From Microbacterium sp. (GTDB lineage: Bacteria; Actinomycetota; Actinomycetes; Actinomycetales; Microbacteriaceae): a stretch of DNA of 64,000 bases. The position numbers and the translations under genes are program-made. The notes beneath the pieces are model-generated. The model did not search any database. It was not told where the DNA came from and saw nothing but the letters and a program-made list of their open reading frames with translations. Positions within the stretch are counted from its first letter, which is position 1; the number at the start of each line of letters is the position of its first letter. The stretch lies in the NCBI RefSeq assembly GCF_031178445.1, contig NZ_JAPSIY010000002.1, positions 424,469 through 488,468 of the forward strand. The letters run 5' to 3'. Below, piece after piece: positions 52,959-61,430 of this stretch.

Positions 52959-54412
52959 GCGCCCTCCCTGGCCTCGTACTTCGCGCGCCACTCGGCGTTC
53001 ATCGGGAACAGTCCGTCGACGGGGTGACCGGCGGCGACCTGCTCGGCGATCCACACGTCTTCGGTCTCCTGCGCGATGGCCGCGTCGGCCACCTCTTCGG
53101 CGAGGGCGGCGGGGATGACGATCACGCCGTCGCCGTCGCCGACGATGATGTCTCCGGGCTGCACCGCCGCGCCGCCGCAGGCGATCGTCACGTCGACCTC
53201 CCACGGCACGTGCTTGCGGCCGAGCACCGAGGGGTGGGCGCCCTTCGAGAACACGGGCAGGCCGATCTCGGCGACGGCATCGAAGTCGCGCACCCCGCCG
53301 TCGGTCACGACTCCGGCCGCGCCGCGGGTCTTGGCGCGCAGGGCGAGGATGTCTCCGAGCGTGCCGGTGCTCGCGTCCCCACGGGCCTCGATGACGATGA
53401 CCTCGCCCTCGGCGACGGCGTCGAACGCGCGCTTCTGCGCGTTGTACCCGCCGCCGTGGCTTGCGAAGAGGTCCTCGCGGGCAGGGACGAAGCGCAGGGT
53501 CTTGGCGACGCCGACGATCTTCGTACCGGGGAGGTTCGCGGTGACCCCGTCGATGAAGCAGGAGTGCAGGCCGCGCTTGCGCAGCTGGCTCGACAGGCCT
53601 GCGGTCGGCGCCTCGAGCAGCTTGGCGCGCAGCTCGGCTGACAGCGCCGGTCGTGCGGGGGCTGCGGTGGGCAGGCCGGCCGCCTCACGCGACCCCCACG
53701 CCTCCTCGCGCTGCAGATCGTCCACCGCCGGCATCGAACCCAGCGCGGGGTCGAACGGGATCTCGCCCTCCACGACGGTCGTGCGCAGGCGCCCCGAGGT
53801 GGGCGCGCCCGCGGCATTCGGAGCATCCACCTCGACCTCGACGACGTCGCCGGGCACGATCACGGACGAGCCCGCCGGCGTTCCGGTGAGGATGACGTCG
53901 CCCGGCTCGAGGGTGAAGTGCTGCGACAGGTCGGCGACGAGCTGCGGAAGAGTGAAGAGCAGCCGCTCGGTCGTGTCGTCCTGCCGGAGTTCGCCGTTGA
54001 CCCAGGCGCGCACGCGGAGTGCGGAGGGATCGACGGATGCTGCGTCGATGAGCTCTGGCCCCAGCGGGGTGTACCCGTCGCCGCCCTTGGAGCGCACGTT
54101 GGACCCCTTGTCGTTGGCGCGCAGGTCGTACAGGCCGAGATCGTTGGCCGCGGTGACGGCGGCCACGTGCGACCAGGCCTCGTCGATCGGCACACGTCGC
54201 GCGGCCGTGCCCATGATCAGTGCGATCTCGCCCTCGAAAGCGAGCAGCTCGGTACCGGCCGGGCGCTCGACCGTGCCGCCGGAGCAGGCGACCGAGCTGG
54301 CCGGCTTGAAGAAGTAGGAGGGGGCGGCGGGGCGACGACCGCGCTGCTGCGCACGGGAGGCGTAGCTCAGGTGGATCGCGATGATCTTGCCTGGTCGGGT
54401 GATCTGCGTCAC
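52955..54412 (-). CDS. FAH-domain/RraA-like fusion, HpaG-type isomerase-decarboxylase
   Basis: A 485-residue two-domain protein. Residues 1-225 are a fumarylacetoacetate hydrolase fold with metal ligands Glu60 and Glu62 (FEGEIAL) and Asp91 (AANDLGLYD). Residues 255-465 resemble the RraA/HMG-aldolase family, with GVVTDGGVRDFDAV carrying the Arg375-Asp376 pair used by metal-dependent lyases. In E. coli, HpaG joins two FAH domains for decarboxylation and isomerisation; here one FAH half is replaced by an RraA domain. No hpaF isomerase gene is nearby. It probably handles the 5-carboxymethyl-2-hydroxymuconate steps. The start is GTG at 54412 with GAGGAGG in front. It leads the minus-strand operon. 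Confidence 0.9.
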   Translation of the reverse strand: MTQITRPGKIIAIHLSYASRAQQRGRRPAAPSYFFKPASSVACSGGTVERPAGTELLAFEGEIALIMGTAARRVPIDEAWSHVAAVTAANDLGLYDLRANDKGSNVRSKGGDGYTPLGPELIDAASVDPSALRVRAWVNGELRQDDTTERLLFTLPQLVADLSQHFTLEPGDVILTGTPAGSSVIVPGDVVEVEVDAPNAAGAPTSGRLRTTVVEGEIPFDPALGSMPAVDDLQREEAWGSREAAGLPTAAPARPALSAELRAKLLEAPTAGLSSQLRKRGLHSCFIDGVTANLPGTKIVGVAKTLRFVPAREDLFASHGGGYNAQKRAFDAVAEGEVIVIEARGDASTGTLGDILALRAKTRGAAGVVTDGGVRDFDAVAEIGLPVFSKGAHPSVLGRKHVPWEVDVTIACGGAAVQPGDIIVGDGDGVIVIPAALAEEVADAAIAQETEDVWIAEQVAAGHPVDGLFPMNAEWRAKYEAREGA

Positions 54413-54474
54413 GTGGCGCCTCCTCGCGCTTTCGTCCGCACCGGTTCGGCGGTGCCTTGTGCGTTGTATCTCAA

Positions 54475-54486
54475 ATCGTATATGAT
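54475..54486. promoter_or_regulatory. candidate GntR operator in hpa divergent region
   Basis: ATCGTATATGAT is symmetric at 10 of 12 positions and lies inside a longer GTTG-N20-CAAC frame (54463-54490). It is the only A/T-rich stretch in the 132-bp gap between the hpa operon and the divergent symporter gene, so it overlaps both promoters. Confidence 0.45.
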
Positions 54487-54544
54487 CAACGGGCCAGGTG
54501 GCAAGCATCCCGTCGCCGCCGGACAATGACGTCAAGGAGTTCTC

Positions 54545-55927
54545 ATGAGCGATCAGCCCGGTTCCCCCGGATTCACGCCGACAGGAACCATCGCAAGCCC
54601 GACGGATCGCCGTCGGGTGGTGTTCGCCACCGTGGTCGGCACCACCGTGGAGTGGTACGACTTCTTCATCTATGCGACCGCCGTCGGCCTGGTCTTCGGC
54701 CAGCTCTTCTTCGCCCCGCTCGGCGCGAACAGCGTCCTGATCGGATTCGCCACGGTCGGCGTGAGCTTCCTCTTCCGGCCGCTCGGCGCCTTCCTCGCCG
54801 GGCACTTCGGAGACAAGGTCGGCCGCAAGGCGGTGCTGATGTGGACGCTCATCCTGATGGGAGCCGCCACAGCACTCATCGGCGTTCTGCCGACGTACGA
54901 CGCGATCGGCATCGCCGCGCCCATCATGCTCGTGGTCCTGCGAATCCTGCAGGGACTGTCCGCCGGCGGCGAGTGGGGCGGTGCGGTGCTGATGGCCGTC
55001 GAGCACGCGCCGAAGGCCAAGCGCGGCATCTTCGGCGCCTCGCCGCAGATCGGCGTCCCCCTCGGTCTGCTGCTCGCCTCGGGTGTGATGGCCATCATGA
55101 CGGCCATCGCCCCCGGAGAGCAGTTTGTCGCCTGGGGATGGCGCATCCCGTTCCTGCTGAGCGTCGTGCTGATCCTCGTCGGCTACTACGTGCGCCGTCG
55201 CGTGGAGGAGAGCCCCGTCTTCACCGAACTCGCCGAGCGCAAGGAGGAGGCGCAGATGCCGATCGTGCAGCTGTTCCGCAAGCACCTTCTGCTGGTGGTC
55301 ATCGCCGCGCTGGTGTTCGCAGGCAACAACGCCGTCGGCTACATGACCACGGGCGGCTACATCCAGAACTACTCCACCGACCCCGACGGCCCGCTCGGGC
55401 TCGAGCGCGGACCGGTGCTCTGGGCTGTGACCGGATCCGCCGTGACCTGGCTGCTGTCGACCCTGGTCGCCGGCTGGATCTCCGATCGGCTCGGCCGCCG
55501 CACGACATACATCATCGGCTGGGTGCTGCAGCTCGGCGGAGTCTTCGCGCTGTTCCCGCTGGTGAACACCGGCAGCGTCGGCCTGCTGTTCGCCGGTCTC
55601 GCGATCCTGACCATCGGGCTCGGCTTCACCTACGGGCCGCAGGCGGCGCTGTACACCGAGCTGTTCCCGGCGAGCATCCGCTTCTCGGGCGTCTCGATCT
55701 CGTACGCGATCGGCGCGATCGCGGGTGGCGCGTTCGCGCCGACCATCGCCACGGCGCTCGTGCAGGCGACGGGCACGACGATGGCGGTCACCTGGTATCT
55801 CGCCGGGATGACGGTTCTCGGGCTCGTCGCGACCCTGCTGCTGCGGGACCGCAGCGGCATCCCGCTCGGCCCCGACCATGAGGCTGAGCAGTCGATCAGC
55901 CCGATCCACGGCCTCGCCAGGGCCTGA
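54545..55927 (+). CDS. MFS metabolite:H+ symporter for an aromatic acid
   Basis: A 460-residue importer of the metabolite:H+ symporter branch of MFS. It has GTTVEWYDFFIYATA in the first span region, GHFGDKVGRKAVLM between spans 2 and 3, LRILQGLSAGGEWGGAVLMAVEHAP in span 4, and GWISDRLGRRTTYI in the second half, all standard. The shikimate, alpha-ketoglutarate and aromatic-acid carriers are near relatives. It is divergent from the hpa operon and 53 bp ahead of the hydroxylase gene, with a hairpin between. Uptake of a hydroxyphenylacetate is the likely role. ATG with CAAGGAG eight bases upstream. Confidence 0.93.
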   Translation: MSDQPGSPGFTPTGTIASPTDRRRVVFATVVGTTVEWYDFFIYATAVGLVFGQLFFAPLGANSVLIGFATVGVSFLFRPLGAFLAGHFGDKVGRKAVLMWTLILMGAATALIGVLPTYDAIGIAAPIMLVVLRILQGLSAGGEWGGAVLMAVEHAPKAKRGIFGASPQIGVPLGLLLASGVMAIMTAIAPGEQFVAWGWRIPFLLSVVLILVGYYVRRRVEESPVFTELAERKEEAQMPIVQLFRKHLLLVVIAALVFAGNNAVGYMTTGGYIQNYSTDPDGPLGLERGPVLWAVTGSAVTWLLSTLVAGWISDRLGRRTTYIIGWVLQLGGVFALFPLVNTGSVGLLFAGLAILTIGLGFTYGPQAALYTELFPASIRFSGVSISYAIGAIAGGAFAPTIATALVQATGTTMAVTWYLAGMTVLGLVATLLLRDRSGIPLGPDHEAEQSISPIHGLARA

Positions 55928-55937
55928 GCAAATCGTC

Positions 55938-55963
55938 GGGGCGGATGCTGCGGCATCCGCCCC
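55938..55963 (+). terminator. hairpin between symporter and hydroxylase genes
   Basis: GGGGCGGATGC (55938-55948) pairs exactly with GCATCCGCCCC (55953-55963) around a 4-nt loop. It lies 10 bp after the symporter stop and 17 bp before the hydroxylase ATG. It may end or reduce read-through. The GCGGATGC arm repeats the icd terminator stem. Confidence 0.6.
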
Positions 55964-55980
55964 GCACCCGAGGAGAAGCG

Positions 55981-57840
55981 ATGCAGTTCCACCACCACGG
56001 CTACGTCTCCGGAGACCCACGCGTGCTGCCGGCCGAAGGACTCGGGGTCGACCGGCCCGCCGACCTTCCCGACGAGATGGACGTGCTCATCGTCGGCTCC
56101 GGGCCCGCCGGGATGCTGCTGGCGGCACAGATGTCGCAGTTCCCCGGCGTCTCGACGCGGATCATCGAGAAGCGCGAAGGCCGCCTGGTCCTCGGTCAGG
56201 CCGACGGCATCCAGCCCCGCAGCGTCGAGACGTTCCAGGCGTTCGGTTTCGCCGAGCGCATCGTCGCAGAGGCCTACAACATCGGCTGGATGAACTTCTG
56301 GGGGCCTGACCCCGAGAACAGGGCGAACATCATCCGCACTTCGCGCACCGAGGACTACGGTCTCAAGATCAGCGAGTTCCCGCACCTCATCGTCAACCAG
56401 GCGCGCGTGCTCGACTACTTCGCCGAGGCGGCAGCGCACGGTCCCGGCCGGATCGTGCCCGACTACGGGATGGAGTTCCTGGGGCTGACCGTGCACGAGA
56501 CGGGGGAGCACCCCGTCGAAGTGCGCGTCAGGCACGCGACCGGCGAGGAGCGCACGATCCGCGCCAAGTACGTGGTCGGCTGCGACGGCGCGCGCAGCGG
56601 TGTGCGTGAGGCCATCGGGCGCAAGCACGTGGGCGTCATGGCGTCGCACGCCTGGGGTGTGATGGACGTGCTGGTGAACACCGACTTCCCCGACTGGCGC
56701 ACGAAATGCGCGATCAACGCCGAGGCGGGCAACATCCTGCACATCCCTCGGGAGGGCGGGTACCTCAGCAGGGTCTACGTCGATCTCGGCGAGGTGGCGG
56801 AGGGTGACAACCGCCAGGTGCGGCGCACGCCGCTGGAGGCGATCATCGCCAAGGCGAACGAGATCCTGCATCCGTACACCCTGGATGTGAAGGAAGTCGC
56901 CTGGCACAGCGTGTACGAGGTCGGTCACCGCGTCACCGACGGTTTCGACGACGTCATCGACGGCTCGGGACGCACGCCGCGCGTCTTCCTCACCGGCGAT
57001 GCGTGCCACACGCACAGCGCCAAGGCGGGGCAGGGCATGAACGTGTCGATGCAGGACGGTTTCAACATCGGCTGGAAGCTGGGCCACGTGCTGACCGGCC
57101 GCGCACCCGAAGAGCTGCTCGGCACCTATGCCGCAGAGCGCCGCCCTGTCGCGCAGCAGCTGATCGACTTCGACCGGGAGTGGTCGAGCCTGATGGCGCG
57201 GAAGCCCGAGGAGATCTCCGACCCGCAGGATCTCGCGACGTACTACCTCGCGACGGCGGAGTTCCCGTCGGGGTTCATGACCCAGTACGCGGCCTCCATG
57301 ATCGTGTCGGACGGCGGTCACCAGGACCTCGCGGTCGGATTCCCGCTGGGCAAGCGCTTCAAGTCGGTCGAGGTGACGCGCGTCGCCGACGGCAACGCCG
57401 TGCACCTCGGTCACCACGCGAAGGCAGACGGACGCTGGCGTGTGTACGCCTTCGCGGATGCGGATGCGTCGCGACTGGCCGCCTGGGCGAAGGCCGCCGA
57501 GCCGGTGTTCGCGCGCTTCACCCCGGCGGACGGCGACGTCGACGCCGTCTTCGATGTGAAGGCTGTCTACCAGCAGCGATACGACGAGCTGGAGATCACC
57601 GATGCGCACGCGCTGTTCCTGCCCAAGACGGGACCGTACGGCCTGACCGACTGGGAGAAGGTGTTCGCCGCGGGCACCACCGTCTGGTGCACGCGCGATA
57701 TCTTCGCCGAGCGCGAGCTGTCACGGGATGGTGTCGTGGTCGTCGTGCGCCCCGATCAGTACGTCGCAGCCATCCTGCCGCTCGATGCGGTCGACGAGCT
57801 CGAGCGGTTCATCGAGGGCGCCCTGCTGCCGGCGTCCTGA
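55981..57840 (+). CDS. FAD-dependent aromatic hydroxylase (phenol/3-hydroxybenzoate type)
   Basis: A 619-residue single-component flavoprotein monooxygenase. The FAD site has VLIVGSGPAGMLLAAQM, the NADPH/FAD motif VVGCDGARSGVREAIG, and the third motif VFLTGDACHTHSAKAGQGMN. A thioredoxin-like C-terminal domain follows from about residue 440, as in phenol 2-monooxygenase and 3-hydroxybenzoate 4-hydroxylase. Next to the homoprotocatechuate genes, it probably turns 3- or 4-hydroxyphenylacetate into homoprotocatechuate, a job often done by the two-component HpaBC, which is absent. Hydroxybenzoate is the alternative substrate. ATG at 55981 with GAGGAGAAGC in front. Confidence 0.9.
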   Translation: MQFHHHGYVSGDPRVLPAEGLGVDRPADLPDEMDVLIVGSGPAGMLLAAQMSQFPGVSTRIIEKREGRLVLGQADGIQPRSVETFQAFGFAERIVAEAYNIGWMNFWGPDPENRANIIRTSRTEDYGLKISEFPHLIVNQARVLDYFAEAAAHGPGRIVPDYGMEFLGLTVHETGEHPVEVRVRHATGEERTIRAKYVVGCDGARSGVREAIGRKHVGVMASHAWGVMDVLVNTDFPDWRTKCAINAEAGNILHIPREGGYLSRVYVDLGEVAEGDNRQVRRTPLEAIIAKANEILHPYTLDVKEVAWHSVYEVGHRVTDGFDDVIDGSGRTPRVFLTGDACHTHSAKAGQGMNVSMQDGFNIGWKLGHVLTGRAPEELLGTYAAERRPVAQQLIDFDREWSSLMARKPEEISDPQDLATYYLATAEFPSGFMTQYAASMIVSDGGHQDLAVGFPLGKRFKSVEVTRVADGNAVHLGHHAKADGRWRVYAFADADASRLAAWAKAAEPVFARFTPADGDVDAVFDVKAVYQQRYDELEITDAHALFLPKTGPYGLTDWEKVFAAGTTVWCTRDIFAERELSRDGVVVVVRPDQYVAAILPLDAVDELERFIEGALLPAS

Positions 57841-57867
57841 AGCTGCGCCACGGGCGCGCTCGCGGCG

Positions 57868-57896
57868 TGACACGTGTCATGAAAAGGAGATGACAC
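57868..57896. promoter_or_regulatory. TGACACGTGTCA palindrome plus half-site
   Basis: A perfect 12-bp palindrome (57868-57879) is followed by a third TGACAC at 57891-57896. It lies 43-71 bp before the ATG of the ABC-HK-RR operon. Placement fits control by the operon's own response regulator or a TetR/MarR-type protein. Confidence 0.5.
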
Positions 57897-57938
57897 GGCC
57901 CTCCGGACTCAGGCGCGTCCGTTGACCAGGCTGGAGGC

Positions 57939-58904
57939 ATGACCACAGCAGCCGACATCATCACAGCACCGGACGAGCTCGCGCCGACTCGATCCGCACC
58001 CGACACGGCGGTCGCCGTCGAGGGCCTGCGCAGGCACTTCGGCTCGGGCGAGCGCACGGTGAAAGCCGTCGACGGACTCGACCTCCGCATCCGTCGCGGC
58101 GAGGTCGTCGCGCTGCTCGGGCCGAACGGGGCGGGCAAGACGACGACGCTCGACATGCTGCTCGGTCTCACGGATCCCACCGCTGGCACCGTCTCGGTCT
58201 ACGGGCAGATGCCGGCGAAGGCGGCCAGGGACGGGGTCGTCGCAGCGGTGCTGCAGACCGGAGGTCTGCTGTCGGATCTGACTGTCCGCGAGACGGTCGA
58301 GGTCATCGCGTCGCTTCACGGGCGCGAGGCGCTGGCGCGCGTGCCAGACGTGATCGACCGTACCGGGCTCGGCGCGCTCGTGCGTCGCCGCATCGCGAAG
58401 TGCTCGGGCGGCGAGCAGCAGCGGGTCAAGTTCGCGCTCGCGCTCGTCGCCGACCCCGACATCCTCGTACTCGATGAGCCGACCGCCGGCATGGACGTCA
58501 CCGCGCGCCGGAACTTCTGGGACGTCATGCGCGCTGACGCGGACGGCGGGCGCACCATCGTGTTCGCTACCCATTACCTCGAGGAGGCCGAGCAGTTCGC
58601 CCGCAGGACAGTGGTGATGCACAGAGGCCGCATCGTCGCCGACGCCCCGACCGCGCAGCTGCGCGCGAGCCTCGGCGGGCGGACGCTCGCGGCGAACCTC
58701 CCCGCGGGTGGAGGCGACGCGCTCGTACGCCACCTGCGGGACACCCGCGGCATCAGCGACGTCCGGGTGGATGCCATGCGGGTGAGCCTGCGCGCGCTCG
58801 ACTCGGACGCCGCGGCATCCGCGCTTCTGAACGCCGGAGCGCACGACCTCGAGATCGCCGCACCCACCCTCGAAACCGCCTTCACCGCCCTCACGGAGGA
58901 CTGA
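57939..58904 (+). CDS. ABC exporter ATPase (DrrA/daunorubicin-type)
   Basis: A 321-residue ATP-binding protein. Walker A is GPNGAGKTTTLDMLL, the signature is CSGGEQQRVKFALAL, Walker B is ILVLDEPTAGMD, and the switch His lies in FATHYLEEAEQ. Residues 230-321 are the C-terminal extension typical of DrrA-like exporters. It starts at an ATG with a CTGGAGGC site. The permease follows after two bases, and a sensor kinase and response regulator after that. In this four-gene arrangement (as in yvfR-yvfS-yvfT-yvfU of Bacillus) the kinase usually senses the compound or membrane state handled by the exporter. Confidence 0.94.
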   Translation: MTTAADIITAPDELAPTRSAPDTAVAVEGLRRHFGSGERTVKAVDGLDLRIRRGEVVALLGPNGAGKTTTLDMLLGLTDPTAGTVSVYGQMPAKAARDGVVAAVLQTGGLLSDLTVRETVEVIASLHGREALARVPDVIDRTGLGALVRRRIAKCSGGEQQRVKFALALVADPDILVLDEPTAGMDVTARRNFWDVMRADADGGRTIVFATHYLEEAEQFARRTVVMHRGRIVADAPTAQLRASLGGRTLAANLPAGGGDALVRHLRDTRGISDVRVDAMRVSLRALDSDAAASALLNAGAHDLEIAAPTLETAFTALTED

Positions 58905-58906
58905 CG

Positions 58907-59668
58907 ATGACCATGACGATCTCATCCACGATGCTTCGCATCGAGGCGACGCGACAGCTGCGAAACCCGTACACACTCGCGTTCACGCTCGCGATGCCCG
59001 TCGCGATGTACCTGCTGTTCGGAGCGACCGCCGACTACGCCTCGGCATCCGCAGGCAACGGCAACGTCGCCTTCTACGTCATGGTGTCGATGGCGGCGTA
59101 CGGAACGGCCGTCGCGATGAGCTCGCTCACCTCGCTGGCCGCAACGGAGGCGAAACAGGGCTGGGGGCGCCAGCTCGCCATGACGCCTCTCGGCACAGCC
59201 GGATACGCGACGACGAAGCTGCTGACCGCGATCGCATTCGCGGCGCTCGCGGCCCTTGCGGTCTTCGCCGCGGGCCTCCTCACCGGAGCCGAGGCGACCC
59301 AGGCCTGGCGGTGGTGGGCGACCGCGGGCATCATCATCGGCATCGGGCTCATGTTCGGCCTGTACGGGTTGGGTGTCGGGCTGTTCTTCAACTCCGACAC
59401 GGCTGCCGCCCTGGCATCGATCTCGATGACGTTCTTCGCCTTCTTCGGCAACGTGTTCCTGCCACTCGACGGCGTGATGCTCGACATCGCCCGGTTCACC
59501 CCGCTCTACGGCTTCGTCTCGCTCAGCCGCTGGCCGCTGACCGAGGGCGCACTCACCACCGGGCAGACCGATCCGCTGTGGATGGTCTTCGTCAACATCG
59601 CCGCCTGGGTGATCGTGTTCGCCATCCTCGTGACCGTCGGTGTCAAGCGGTCACGAGCCCGCCGATAG
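58907..59668 (+). CDS. ABC exporter permease (ABC-2 type)
   Basis: A 253-residue membrane partner of the upstream ATPase, with six spans. It opens with LRIEATRQLRNPYTLAFTLAMPVAMYLLFG, a standard ABC-2 start, then has FYVMVSMAAYGTAVAMSSL, and ends with LYGFVSLSRWPLTEG before a last span (FVNIAAWVIVFAILVTVGV). The ATG follows the ATPase TGA by two bases. Cargo is unknown. Coupling to a DesK-like kinase gene downstream makes a membrane stress or antimicrobial peptide role possible. Confidence 0.9.
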   Translation: MTMTISSTMLRIEATRQLRNPYTLAFTLAMPVAMYLLFGATADYASASAGNGNVAFYVMVSMAAYGTAVAMSSLTSLAATEAKQGWGRQLAMTPLGTAGYATTKLLTAIAFAALAALAVFAAGLLTGAEATQAWRWWATAGIIIGIGLMFGLYGLGVGLFFNSDTAAALASISMTFFAFFGNVFLPLDGVMLDIARFTPLYGFVSLSRWPLTEGALTTGQTDPLWMVFVNIAAWVIVFAILVTVGVKRSRARR

Positions 59669-59678
59669 TGTCGACAGC

Positions 59679-60797
59679 ATGACGCATCACCGTCCCCTGC
59701 CGATCCCGTCCCGCCAGCGCGGTGCGGGATCGCCATGGGAGCGGTTCGGCTGGCTGATGGCCGTTGTCTGGCTGGTCTTCCTCTTCTACCCGGTGCTGGC
59801 ACTGCTGCGATCCACGGCCGAACAGGCATGGGTCGTGACGGGCTGGGTCGCGCTGGCCGCCTTCGTCGTGATCTACGTCGCCGGGTTCGTCAACGGGATG
59901 AGCTTCGGCGGTGGTGGGCTCACCACCCCGCCGAAGCCCGTCCAATGGGCGGCTTTCGGCGGGCTCATGGTGTGCGCGGCGCTGGCGGTGCCCGCCGCGG
60001 GCGGGTCGGCGCTGAGCTTCCTGCCGTTCATCATGTCTTTCGCCTCGTACGGTCTGACGCGCCTGGCGCACTGGGTCACCGTCTCGGTCTGCGTCGCGAT
60101 CACCGCGATGATCGTGTTCGCCGTCCCCGGCGGGATGTCGTACCTCTCGGTGCTGGCGATCATCGTGATGCTGGGGGTGGTCAACACCGTCTCGACGACC
60201 CTGATCATCCGCTCGGACGAGGCGGAACGGCTCGGGCTCGAACTCGCGACCAGCGAGGGGCGCGAGGCGGTGGCGCGTGACGTGCACGATCTCGTAGGGC
60301 ATTCCCTAACCGTGGTGAGCCTCAAGGCGCAGCTGGTCAGACGCCTCATCGACAGCGATCCCGAGCGGGCCAAGTCCGAGCTCGCCGACATCGAAGCGCT
60401 CACCGCCGAGGCGATCGCCGGGGTACGCGCCACGGTCGCCGACGTGCGCACGGCCGCGCTCGCCGACGAGCTGGCCTCCTGCCGCCGTGCGCTGCATGCG
60501 GCCGACATCACGATGCGGGTGCAGGGGGAGGAAGCGGCGCTCTCGCCCGCGCAGTCGCTGACCGCGAGCTGGATCCTTCGGGAGGCGACGACGAACGTCC
60601 TCCGCCATGCCGAGGCGTCAACGGTGACGGTGCGCATCGCGCCAGGCGGATTCGCCGTGATCGATGACGGACGCGGGCTGATCGGCTCCGAGGGCAACGG
60701 CGTGCGCGGTATGCGTGAGAGGGCGAACGCGGGCGGGGCGGAGCTCGCCGTCGTCGCCGCGGAGGGCGGAGGTACGCGCGTGGAGGTGACGTGGTGA
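59679..60797 (+). CDS. DesK-like sensor histidine kinase
   Basis: A 372-residue membrane kinase. Five or six hydrophobic segments cover residues 25-175, with a short HAMP-free linker to the HisKA_3 domain. The phosphorylated His203 lies in EAVARDVHDLVGHSL, the DesK/NarX type. The ATPase part has REATTNVLRHAEAS as N box and DDGRGL and GNGVRGMRER as the G boxes. The membrane part likely senses the envelope or an exported compound. Start is the ATG at 59679; a GTG at 59640 in frame would overlap the permease gene and add 13 residues. It overlaps the response regulator gene at GTGA. Confidence 0.91.
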   Translation: MTHHRPLPIPSRQRGAGSPWERFGWLMAVVWLVFLFYPVLALLRSTAEQAWVVTGWVALAAFVVIYVAGFVNGMSFGGGGLTTPPKPVQWAAFGGLMVCAALAVPAAGGSALSFLPFIMSFASYGLTRLAHWVTVSVCVAITAMIVFAVPGGMSYLSVLAIIVMLGVVNTVSTTLIIRSDEAERLGLELATSEGREAVARDVHDLVGHSLTVVSLKAQLVRRLIDSDPERAKSELADIEALTAEAIAGVRATVADVRTAALADELASCRRALHAADITMRVQGEEAALSPAQSLTASWILREATTNVLRHAEASTVTVRIAPGGFAVIDDGRGLIGSEGNGVRGMRERANAGGAELAVVAAEGGGTRVEVTW

Positions 60798-61414
60798 ACG
60801 ACGCTGCGGCGATCCGGCTGGTGATCGCCGACGACCAGGCGATGCTGCGCGGCGCCCTCGCCGCGCTGCTGGAGATGGAGGACGACCTGACGGTGGTCGG
60901 CGTCGCCGCAGACGGTCAGGAGGCGGTGCAGGTGGTGGCCGGGACTGCTCCGGACGTCTGCCTCATGGACATTCAGATGCCGGGCATGGACGGGATCGCT
61001 GCGACGCAGGCGATCCGGCGCGCCAGCGGGGGCACACGGGTGCTCATCGTGACGACCTTCGCGCGGCCCGGCTACCTGCGGGCGGCACTGGAGGCCGGCG
61101 CGAGTGGCTTCGTGGTGAAGGACGCGCCCGCGGAGCAGCTCGCCGACGCCGTGCGCCGGGTGCATGCCGGGCTTCGCGTGGTGAATCCCGCGCTCGCCGA
61201 AGCGAGCCTGTTCGAAGGCGCGAACCCGCTGTCTGAGCGCGAACGCCAGGTTCTGAGGCTCGCGGCCGACGGACGCAGCGCGGCGGCGATCGCTGCCGAG
61301 GTGTTCCTCTCGGCGGGGACGGTGCGCAACAACCTCTCGGCGGCGATCGGCAAGGTCGGTGCCTCGAACCGCGCCCAGGCGGTGCGCATCGCGCAGGACA
61401 AGGGCTGGATCTGA
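60794..61414 (+). CDS. NarL/DesR-family response regulator
   Basis: A 206-residue regulator. The receiver domain has the acidic pair in VIADDQAML, the phosphorylated Asp59 in DVCLMDIQMPGMDG, Thr in VLIVTTF and Lys in FVVKDAP. A LuxR-type helix-turn-helix closes the protein (LSERERQVLRLAADGRSAAAIAAEVFLSAGTV). It should be phosphorylated by the kinase encoded upstream and act at the exporter promoter, where a TGACACGTGTCA site is seen. The GTG at 60794 overlaps the kinase stop; a GTG one codon earlier is possible. Confidence 0.93.
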   Translation: MNDAAAIRLVIADDQAMLRGALAALLEMEDDLTVVGVAADGQEAVQVVAGTAPDVCLMDIQMPGMDGIAATQAIRRASGGTRVLIVTTFARPGYLRAALEAGASGFVVKDAPAEQLADAVRRVHAGLRVVNPALAEASLFEGANPLSERERQVLRLAADGRSAAAIAAEVFLSAGTVRNNLSAAIGKVGASNRAQAVRIAQDKGWI

Positions 61415-61430
61415 GCCGCAGCTGCCGACT

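Noticed and set aside
54482..54529. 15-residue ORF before the symporter gene as a second leader peptide
   Set aside because: No Shine-Dalgarno site, it starts inside the likely operator, and no attenuator hairpin follows it.
54413..56020. N-terminal extension of the FAH-RraA frame upstream of 54412
   Set aside because: The extra 536 residues are antisense to the symporter gene, and the family sequence starts at the GTG with a GAGGAGG site.
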